NCBI GenBank assembly: GCA_934320845.1
Contig: CAKRFU010000029.1
Coordinates: 1 to 30,158, forward strand
From: an uncultured Lachnospiraceae bacterium
Lineage (GTDB): Bacteria; Bacillota; Clostridia; Lachnospirales; Lachnospiraceae
Length of the DNA stretch: 30,158 nucleotides
Direction of reading: 5' to 3'
Under the pieces are notes generated by a model. The model searched no databases. It had not been told where the DNA came from and worked only from the letters and a program-made list of their open reading frames with translations. Positions 24,964-30,158 of this stretch are shown here, piece after piece. A program made the position numbers and the translations under genes. Each line of letters begins with the position of its first letter. The stretch's first letter is position 1.

Positions 24964-25575
24964 TTATCTTTTTACAATAGCTTTTGCAGGACACTTTTCA
25001 TAACATCCGCCACAATGTAAGCAATTATTCTGACGTATCTCAAACGGTGTACCCTCATCTATACAATGTTGAGGACAGACAGCTTTGCACTTGCCACAGC
25101 CGATACAATTTTCAGTTATGAAATATCCCTTTTGATTTATTTTAACATCTCCTAATTTATAAGTCTCCCTGAAAATCGGATTAACTCCTAAATTAAAATA
25201 TTCTATTTCTGCCTTGTCAATACAAAAAACAATTCCTATTTCTCGCGTATCTCCCGGATATACATTTGCAAGATACGGCTGTTCTTCAAAAATTTTTTCA
25301 CGCCAATTCACCTGTTTTGCATCATCCACAGGATACGCTTTTCCCGAAAGCCGAATCATTTCTTTATATTTCGTATATGCTAAAATCTGTACCCTGCCAT
25401 CATTTAAAAGTTCCTCGCAAAAATTCTTTCCTCTCGCCGTAAAAAAATATAATGCGTCATCCTCATAATGAATTGCACTTATATTTCTTATCTGAGGGGC
25501 ACCGCTTTTGTCTACCGTTGCAAAAGCAAGCACACCAACAAGTTCCATTTTTTTTAGACATGTCTGTAAATTCAT
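24964..25575 (-). CDS. Flavin-binding (pyridoxamine 5'-phosphate oxidase-like) protein with C-terminal 2[4Fe-4S] ferredoxin domain
   Basis: 203 residues. The first 140 follow the split-barrel FMN-binding fold: GVLAFATVDKSGAPQIRNIS, ALYFFTARGKNFCEEL, VQILAYTKYKEMIRLSGKAY. Residues about 150-203 carry two ferredoxin motifs, CIGCGKCKAVCP and CLHCGGCYEKCP. Such proteins move electrons between ferredoxin-type carriers and flavin. It is the last gene of the radical SAM operon, 28 bases after the nitroreductase remnant. It could supply electrons to the radical SAM cluster or act on the modified peptide; both are inference. Start chosen at the ATG at 25575; the ribosome site is weak (GTGAGGG). Confidence 0.85.
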   Translation of the reverse strand: MNLQTCLKKMELVGVLAFATVDKSGAPQIRNISAIHYEDDALYFFTARGKNFCEELLNDGRVQILAYTKYKEMIRLSGKAYPVDDAKQVNWREKIFEEQPYLANVYPGDTREIGIVFCIDKAEIEYFNLGVNPIFRETYKLGDVKINQKGYFITENCIGCGKCKAVCPQHCIDEGTPFEIRQNNCLHCGGCYEKCPAKAIVKR

Positions 25576-25603
25576 ACAAATCCCTCACTTTCACGCTAAT
25601 TTT

Positions 25604-25690
25604 CTATAACCTTAACTCTTCCCTTTCAATCTGCCTGTCAATATATTTTCTAATTGAATGTCTCGTTTTAATAATATCCATCAATGCCAT
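25604..25690 (-). pseudogene. Nitroreductase N-terminal remnant, 28 codons
   Basis: The frame reads MALMDIIKTRHSIRKY, then IDRQIEREELRL and a TAG. This is the typical start of a nitroreductase-family enzyme (MDxIxxRRSIRKYxDxxIxxEEL, where the basic residues bind FMN phosphate). The rest of the roughly 170-residue enzyme is missing and the next gene starts 28 bases on. AAGGAGGA lies eight bases before the ATG, so the fragment is probably still translated. It sits between the radical SAM gene and the flavin/ferredoxin gene, suggesting the operon once had a flavin reductase or oxidase. A deliberate short peptide is less likely. Confidence 0.7.
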
Positions 25691-25721
25691 AACATCAGTC
25701 CTCCTTCACCCATAATTTTTT

Positions 25722-26804
25722 CTATTCACATAGCAATTTTTCTCCCGTAATTTCATTTCTTGTTTTCCAGCACTGCGGGTCTGCACCATAAAAGTCACCG
25801 CTTGTGCCGTTTGCAACAGCAGGACATCCCCTGCACCATGCTTTCAGCTCACATTTACTGCATTTCGTAAATTTATCATACTCCCTGTATTTTTCCATTT
25901 GGCAGATCCAGACATCTGCCAGTCTGTCCTCAAATATATTTGCTACCTTGCTGTCCATAACTCTCCTGCATGCCATAACATCTCCGTTTGATGAAATTGT
26001 TATGTGGCAGTTTCCACAGTTACATCCGCCGTATATCATTCCGTTTCCGGCACTGTATGGTAATTTAAATTCTCCTTTTTCATATTCGTACAAAGTCCAT
26101 AAATGATCTTTTTTATTAAAATAAGTCTCACATTCCGCTTTCTCGTATGCCTTAAATTTTGCATCGCATATCTCAAGAAGTTTTCTGTAATCCTGCGGTG
26201 TCATCGAAGTATCAACTTCTCCACCCGTCGGCACATAGCGTGAAAATGCGTAAACTTTTACATTCGCTTTTACAACTGCATCTATAATATCCGGAATTTC
26301 TTCCATATTTGTTTTTGATACAGTACTCATAATAATACTTGTTATTCCCGCACGATTTAAATCTCCTACTTTTTCAAGTGTTAAATCAAAACTTCCCGGT
26401 TTTCTAAACCAATCATGCGTTTCCCTCATCCCGTCAAGGGACATCTGATATTTTTCACAGCCACACACTTTTAACATTCTGCATATTTCTTCATTTAAAT
26501 GAAATGGATTTCCCATAAGAGTAAACGGTATTCCTTTACTCTTGAGCAATACCATCAATTTCCAGAAATCAGGATGAAGGATAGGGTCTCCGCCGGTAAT
26601 GTAAAAATACGGAGCTCTGTTATAAACTTTGCAGAAATCCTCACAATTTGCAATAACCTCCCGCATCTGTTCAAAAGTCATGCTGTTAAGTTTTTTACAT
26701 CCCTCACCCGAGAAAATATAACAATGTTTGCAACGCTGGTCACATTCATCTGTAATATGCCATTGAAAAGCAAAATACGATTTTTTCTGATTATATCCAT
26801 TCAT
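25722..26804 (-). CDS. Radical SAM/SPASM peptide-modifying enzyme of the ACGX-peptide system
   Basis: 360 residues. The SAM-cluster motif is CDQRCKHC (Cys21, 25, 28), followed by YFYITGGDPILHP and YQMSLDG. The C-terminal SPASM region has GGCNCGNCHITISSNGDVMACRR, then CSKCELKAWCRGCP and a last Cys near 347, enough for two auxiliary [4Fe-4S] clusters. This architecture is that of enzymes that cross-link or epimerise ribosomal peptides (AlbA, sactionine and SCIFF maturases). The gene lies 39 bases after a precursor with repeated ACGTACG, matching the pair I recall as the radical SAM/SPASM 'ACGX system'. The likely reaction is thioether or other carbon-centred cross-linking at Cys, which is inference. 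GGAGG precedes the ATG by about nine bases. Confidence 0.92.
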   Translation of the reverse strand: MNGYNQKKSYFAFQWHITDECDQRCKHCYIFSGEGCKKLNSMTFEQMREVIANCEDFCKVYNRAPYFYITGGDPILHPDFWKLMVLLKSKGIPFTLMGNPFHLNEEICRMLKVCGCEKYQMSLDGMRETHDWFRKPGSFDLTLEKVGDLNRAGITSIIMSTVSKTNMEEIPDIIDAVVKANVKVYAFSRYVPTGGEVDTSMTPQDYRKLLEICDAKFKAYEKAECETYFNKKDHLWTLYEYEKGEFKLPYSAGNGMIYGGCNCGNCHITISSNGDVMACRRVMDSKVANIFEDRLADVWICQMEKYREYDKFTKCSKCELKAWCRGCPAVANGTSGDFYGADPQCWKTRNEITGEKLLCE

Positions 26805-26843
26805 CCTGTAATTCCTCCAAATCTTAATTTTTCAAGCCTCTGC

Positions 26844-27098
26844 TTATAAATAAATCGAGAACCTGCAGACACTACATGCTGTTCCACACGCTGCCGGCTT
26901 ATCTTCCGGTTTTCCTGCCGCTCCACACGCTGTTCCACATGCTGCCGGCTTATCTTCCGGTTTTCCTGCCGCTCCACACGCTGTTCCACATGCTGCCGGC
27001 TTATCTTCCGGTTTTCCTGCTACTCCGCATGCTGTTCCACATGCTGCACCTGCCTGTTCTTCTTTCTTGTGCCATCCAAAAATGTTTGATAATGCCAT
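26844..27098 (-). CDS. ACGX-repeat RiPP precursor peptide
   Basis: 84 residues: a short leader MALSNIFGWHKKEEQAGA, then the heptad ACGTACG four times, three times complete and the last as ACGTACS. The copies are spaced by AGKPEDKPA or near copies of it, so the unit is 17 residues. The tail SVCRFSIYL adds a ninth Cys. All Cys sit in AC(G/S)-type contexts apart from the last, an unusual regularity that suggests enzyme-made links at Cys. It is the first gene of a minus-strand operon with the radical SAM enzyme, and AAGGAGG precedes the ATG. No signal peptide, protease or exporter gene is next to it. The frames on the opposite strand are shadows of the repeats. Confidence 0.9.
   Translation of the reverse strand: MALSNIFGWHKKEEQAGAACGTACGVAGKPEDKPAACGTACGAAGKPEDKPAACGTACGAAGKPEDKPAACGTACSVCRFSIYL
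26882..27034. repeat. Three tandem 51-bp units in the precursor gene, plus partial units
   Basis: Units 26882-26932, 26933-26983 and 26984-27034. The first two differ at one base; the third differs from the second at a few positions near its end. Partial units flank them on both sides. All multiples keep the reading frame. Confidence 0.9.
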
Positions 27099-27194
27099 TT
27101 TGATTTCCTCCTTGTTTTTAATATTTATGAACTGGTTTCCTTGCTACAAATTTAAGATAACAAAAATATTGCATCACAAAAAGTACGCACTTTT

Positions 27195-27223
27195 TTATTA
27201 CATAGTCACCTAAAGGTTACCAA
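27195..27223 (-). promoter_or_regulatory. Promoter of the ACGX operon with operator-like half-sites
   Basis: On the minus strand there is TTGGTA, a 17-base spacer, then TAATAA. GGTAAC and GGTGAC direct repeats overlap the -35 and spacer. AAAAAGT and ACTTTTT form an inverted repeat (27177-27195) at the expected start site. The leader to the precursor is about 90 bases. Confidence 0.5.
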
Positions 27224-27273
27224 TAGGCATTTTGTGGGTATTGATAAAAAATAAACTAATGAGTCGGAAAGTT

Positions 27274-27316
27274 TATATCAATTTTTACGTTAAGGTAGCC
27301 TCAGCGAAAATAATTC
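27274..27316 (+). repeat. 43-bp dispersed repeat, copy B
   Basis: Second copy of the 22690 repeat, ending 36 bases before the -35 of the hxlR-type promoter. Confidence 0.7.
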
Positions 27317-27352
27317 TTACGAAAAAGCTATAGGTAACTTTTTTGTAACTAA

Positions 27353-27381
27353 TTGACGCTTATCAAATGTTACATTATAAT
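27353..27381 (+). promoter_or_regulatory. Consensus promoter of the HxlR-type regulator
   Basis: TTGACG, a 17-base spacer and TATAAT, about 64 bases before the start. Confidence 0.8.
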
Positions 27382-27394
27382 TTGATGTAACATT
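27366..27394. promoter_or_regulatory. Perfect inverted repeat over the -10 of the HxlR promoter (operator)
   Basis: AATGTTACAT (27366-27375) and ATGTAACATT (27385-27394) are exact complements with a 9-base spacer that contains the -10 box. GTAAC half-sites recur at 27334 and 27345, and GGTTACC lies near 27215. Autoregulation is the simplest reading. Confidence 0.65.
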
Positions 27395-27444
27395 AAATAT
27401 TATACCTATGTGAATTATCAGGTATTTGAGAAAGGAGCATCTTT

Positions 27445-27768
27445 ATGATTACAAAACAAGAACTGCCTGAATGCCCGGTTGCAACAACGGTGGCACTTAT
27501 CGGAAGTAAATGGAAACTGCTTATCATAAGAAATCTTTTGCAGCGTCCATGGCGTTTCAATGAACTAAAAAAAGATCTTGAAGGTATAAGCCAGAAAGTT
27601 CTTACAGACAGTCTGCGCTCAATGGAAGCTGACGGTCTGATAACACGAACAGTATTTCCTGAAGTTCCTCCAAGAGTTGAATACGCATTAAGTGAACTCG
27701 GTCAATCTCTCAAACCTATTTTGGATTCGATGGTCGATTGGGGAAACGCTTATAAACAAATGCAATAA
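27445..27768 (+). CDS. HxlR-family winged-helix transcriptional regulator
   Basis: 107 residues. It has the HxlR pattern CPVATTVALIGSKWKLLIIR, LLQRPWRFNELKKDLEGIS, KVLTDSLRSMEADGLI, and the wing VFPEVPPRVEYALSELGQSL. Cys10, just before the first helix, is the position used for redox or electrophile sensing in several members (YodB, HypR type). It is divergent from the radical SAM/ACGX operon and shares a 346-base control region with it, so it probably controls both directions. AAAGGAG precedes the ATG. The gene is followed by hairpin repeats. Confidence 0.93.
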   Translation: MITKQELPECPVATTVALIGSKWKLLIIRNLLQRPWRFNELKKDLEGISQKVLTDSLRSMEADGLITRTVFPEVPPRVEYALSELGQSLKPILDSMVDWGNAYKQMQ

Positions 27769-27785
27769 AAATATGATTTTAGAAC

Positions 27786-27915
27786 AAAGAGTCGCTTGCG
27801 ACTCTTTCGCGCTTGAGTGGAATGCGTAGCATTTATTTCTTTTACGCGAAATGCGCATCCTCACGGAGTGTTTTTTATGTTATAGGAAACGAGAAGTTTC
27901 CTATAACATAAAAAA
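27786..27915. repeat. Composite hairpin repeat, with a 20-bp perfect stem
   Basis: First, AAAGAGTCGC/GCGACTCTTT (10 bp, 2-base loop, 27786-27807). Next, a region with AATGC/GCATT and TTCGCG/CGCGAA complementarity. Last, a 20-bp perfect stem 27871-27890 with 27896-27915 and a GAGAA loop ending in A-runs and T-runs, probably a bidirectional terminator. It looks like a dispersed intergenic element; no gene lies in 27769-28028. Confidence 0.7.
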
Positions 27916-28028
27916 TTCATACGCAAAACTCATACAAATTTATTAAAAAAGAATAAGTTATAAGTTTACTTATTACTTTAACTTATAACTTATCCTTTTA
28001 TCTTATCACTTTTATCTTTTCTTACTAA

Positions 28029-28319
28029 TTATAATAACGCACTCCACAATTCTTTCCATTCATTTCCACTGCACGATACAAAATATCTCATCCAATGTTT
28101 TGTGCTCTTATAATACGACTTATCATCTATCTCATTTTTTAAAGCAATGAGATTTTTATATAATATGTCCTTATCTGAAAATCTTTTAGTATAATATTTA
28201 TATATCAATTCAAGCTGTTTTTTTCCACTCTCAAAATCTATATTCTCATTGCAAAATTTATTCATATTTGTTATATGCTTTTTTATAATTTCTTCTTTAT
28301 CTTTCTCCAAACCAATCAT
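28029..28319 (-). CDS. Hypothetical protein, 96 residues
   Basis: The protein is charged and predicted helical, starting MIGLEKDKEEIIKKH and ending WMRYFVSCSGNEWKELWSALL. No family recognised and no membrane helix. It lies 25 bases downstream of the GNAT gene on the same strand and could be its second cistron, but the ribosome site (AGGGG abutting the ATG) is poor. Confidence 0.5.
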   Translation of the reverse strand: MIGLEKDKEEIIKKHITNMNKFCNENIDFESGKKQLELIYKYYTKRFSDKDILYKNLIALKNEIDDKSYYKSTKHWMRYFVSCSGNEWKELWSALL

Positions 28320-28344
28320 CCCCTATGATTTCAGAATTTTTATA

Positions 28345-28836
28345 TTAAAGTTCATGATAATAAGGACATATATCCTCATAATGTCCGTCTTTCATACGAA
28401 ATCCACCCGGTATTGTTCCAAGCTGTTCAAACCCAAGACGTTCATAAAGATGCCTTGCATGAATATTTGATGCTACTACGGCGTTGAACTGTAATACTCT
28501 GTACCCACATCTTTTCCCTTGTACAAGGCAATCCTTAACAAGCTTTTCTCCGATATGCAGCCCTCTTGACTTTCCGCTCACGGCGTAACTTGCATTACAT
28601 ATGTGTCCACATCTTCCTACATTATTAGGATGCAATATGTACAAACCATAGATTTTTCCTGTTTCTTTATCTATTGCAACTGCACTGTATGTCTGGGAAC
28701 CAAAAAATTCTTTTCCTGTTTCCATTGTAAGCAGTTCTTCCTGCGGAAATGCAACGCCATCCTCCACAACTTCATTCCAAATTTCTATCATATCCCTAAC
28801 ATCATCCTGCGTGTATTCTCTGATTTCTATATTCAT
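28345..28836 (-). CDS. GNAT-family N-acetyltransferase
   Basis: 163 residues. It has the GNAT fold order with MNIEIREYTQDDVRDMIEIW at the start, SYAVSGKSRGLHIGEKLVKD as the acetyl-CoA pyrophosphate loop (RGLHIG), and NIHARHLYERLGFEQLGTIPGGF as the C-terminal motif. The substrate is unknown; an amino acid, an amine or an antibiotic is possible. It follows no recognisable partner. GAGGG lies upstream of the ATG. Confidence 0.9.
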   Translation of the reverse strand: MNIEIREYTQDDVRDMIEIWNEVVEDGVAFPQEELLTMETGKEFFGSQTYSAVAIDKETGKIYGLYILHPNNVGRCGHICNASYAVSGKSRGLHIGEKLVKDCLVQGKRCGYRVLQFNAVVASNIHARHLYERLGFEQLGTIPGGFRMKDGHYEDICPYYHEL

Positions 28837-28958
28837 GATTTTCCCTCTTATTTTTATGTGCTTTTATCAACAAATTCAGTATAACACATTTTATTGTCTC
28901 ATTAAATTTTTTTATACTATCTAATATTAATTTTCTTTTTTAATACATCACAAAATAA

Positions 28959-29005
28959 CCAAAAAGACCTCCTATGATTTTAATATTTTATCATAGAAGA
29001 CCTTG
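28959..29005 (-). terminator. Terminator downstream of the decayed ABC genes
   Basis: AAGGTCTTCTATGAT and ATCATAGGAGGTCTT pair with G-U tolerance, followed on the minus strand by UUUU. The rest of 28837-29132 has no intact gene. A 42-codon remnant reading NIGELSSDGFVQIKDS is open on the minus strand near 29026-29125, without a start. Confidence 0.7.
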
Positions 29006-29132
29006 ATATTGTTTATTTTACAGAATTTTTTTTACAGCATCCAGAGGTGTCAATGAATCCTTCTTTATCTTATCTGAGTCTTTTATTTGAACGAACCCAT
29101 CTGAACTGAGTTCTCCAATATTCTAAAAATTC

Positions 29133-29481
29133 TCATAACTGAATTGTTCGGTCACATTTTTCTGCAATATATGGATCATGCGTAACAATCAAAACAGCTT
29201 TACCTCGTTTTTTCATTTCCGTGAGCAAAGAAATGACCATTTCACGATTATCTCCATCTAATGAACCCGTGGGTTCATCTGCCAGAATAAGATCACTGCC
29301 TTGTAAAATAATTCTTGCCATTGCTACTCTCTGTTGCTCACCGCCACTTAATTTGTATACCGGATATTTTTCCGGTAATCGCAACCATTTCGCCCAATTT
29401 TACTTCAAAAGCAATATTTTCCAACACATTCTTTTCATGGAAATTCTTTCCAAGATTAGATACTTTTATCGCTGTTTCCAT
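29133..29481 (-). pseudogene. ABC exporter ATPase with internal deletion (bacteriocin/immunity type)
   Basis: The N-terminal piece starts at the ATG at 29481 and reads METAIKVSNLGKNF, then GEMVAITGK, where Walker A should continue. The frame then stops soon after. In another frame the C-terminal piece continues with [30 protein letters not shown] and [20 protein letters not shown]. About 95 codons covering Walker A to before the signature are missing, and the frame is shifted. The intact parts resemble the roughly 206-residue ATPases of lactococcin-972-type export systems. The ATPase follows the membrane-protein gene by one base. It cannot bind ATP as it stands. Confidence 0.8.
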
Positions 29482-29482
29482 A

Positions 29483-30084
29483 TCAACATCCCCCATTCAA
29501 AATTTTGTATAATTGTTGCAATATGTTTATTCGGTACAACACATATAATATGACCAAATCTATAATAACAAAGGACAAATATCCATAAATATTTATATCT
29601 ATCAATTTCAAAACTAAAGAAAAAACAAGCAAAACAAGTGTCACTGCTATATCAGATTTCAATATCCGAAAACTGTTATAACCCATTTGCCATTTCACAC
29701 CATAATCCTTTGCATGAACATTCACATGAACATGATTCGATATATATATATAATAAATAACAGTGTAAGAGTAAACAAAGCAATAAATAACTCGCTCTGC
29801 TGAAGTACAAACTGATAACCGCTAATTTCTTCCATAAATGGTGCCAGCATTGTTCTGGCAGAAAAAAGTCTTTCCAAACCATATTTTTCCAACATGGCAG
29901 AAAAATCACCTTTATTCGTTTCTTTATAGGCCAATTGACAATTTGATAACATATCCATATATATTACAGAAGAAAAGCCACCCGTATCAAGAACAATAAT
30001 TGGATGTTTGATTTCAATGTTCATATTTGAATTATATTGGTAGTCACTTAGCAATTTTACTGAATAATCATGGGGCTGTCGCAT
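29483..30084 (-). pseudogene. Bacteriocin-associated (DUF1430-like) membrane protein, C-terminal part, frameshifted
   Basis: Two overlapping frames make one product. The first reads MRQPHDYSVKLLSD, IEIKHPIIVLDTGGFSS, KYGLERLF, and a membrane helix FIALFTLTLLFIIYIY. The second reads VNVHAKDYGVKWQMGYNSF, then two more helices (IAVTLVLLVFSLVLKL, GYLSFVIIDLVILYVLY). They are out of frame at a (TA)n tract near 29740-29752; removing one TA would join them. The order resembles the bacteriocin-associated integral membrane proteins coded next to lactococcin-972-type ATPases. Those are about 650-700 residues, so the N-terminal half is missing or beyond the right edge. An in-frame stop precedes the ATG at 30084. 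Confidence 0.65.
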
Positions 30085-30158
30085 TAATGCTCAGCTCCTT
30101 GTTTTAGCTAAAATCAAAAAAATCACTATCAATTTTCTTCTTATTATGCATCAAATCA

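Noticed and set aside
26882..27034. CRISPR array from regularly spaced repeats
   Set aside because: The units are tandem with no unique spacers and encode a protein repeat.
26876..27103. Plus-strand and second minus-strand ORFs rich in Leu/His/Pro or Arg/Gln across the 51-bp repeats
   Set aside because: They are shadow frames kept open by the repeats. The ACGX frame alone has a ribosome site, a leader and a partner enzyme.

Overview
The window looks like chromosome from a low-GC, Gram-positive, spore-forming clostridium, most probably a Lachnospiraceae member. The reasons are AT-rich DNA with strong AGGAGG-type ribosome binding sites, a large Bacillus/Clostridium-type SRP RNA with an Alu domain, the sporulation gene spmB, a DUF6472-type small Cys protein, and many lipoprotein and secreted-protein genes. 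No phage, rRNA, CRISPR array or intact insertion sequence was seen.

Layout. 1-2870 (all minus): the 5' part of a sugar-ABC ATPase (UgpC/MsmK type), a WecG/TagA/CpsF-like protein and a LytR-CpsA-Psr-like protein with a LytR_C domain. The last two seem to lack the usual catalytic residues. 3143-3871 is a short-chain dehydrogenase. 3968-6304 is a very large orphan protein with an N-terminal cyclic-nucleotide-binding-like domain. 6424-7000 holds a tRNA-Leu(AAG) and the SRP RNA, each with a terminator, behind one strong promoter. 7010-8405 holds a PAP2 phosphatase, a DUF6472-like protein and spmB. 8510-13287 holds a YesN-type response regulator without a kinase, tRNA-Leu(UAG), and an operon of a BMP-family binding lipoprotein with a chemoreceptor. 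13571-19046 holds two secreted proteins with related C-terminal FN3-like ends, flanking two small membrane/secreted ORFs and pyruvate kinase. 19369-20672 is a LytTR regulator with a LiaF-like membrane protein. 20868-21722 is an HD-domain phosphohydrolase.

21723-28836 is the accessory part: a 164-bp hairpin (MITE-like) element with a promoter at its edge, a possible BECR-fold nuclease, an unidentified stand-alone structured RNA, a fused zinc-macrodomain/class-M sirtuin, and a RiPP-type cluster. The cluster consists of a precursor with 51-bp (17-residue) ACGTACG repeats, a radical SAM/SPASM enzyme, a truncated nitroreductase and a flavin/ferredoxin protein. A divergent HxlR regulator faces it across a control region full of GTAAC half-sites. 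28345-28836 is a GNAT acetyltransferase. The right end (29133-30084) is a decayed bacteriocin-type ABC exporter: its ATPase has lost the Walker A region and its membrane protein is frameshifted in a (TA)n tract.

The strongest candidate for an under-described system is the ACGX-repeat peptide cluster (24964-27768). As I recall, the radical SAM enzyme and the repeat peptide match a pair of families defined only bioinformatically (the 'ACGX system'). The HxlR control region, the nitroreductase remnant and the flavin/ferredoxin gene are context read from this sequence. The macrodomain-SirTM fusion next to an orphan ncRNA is the second.
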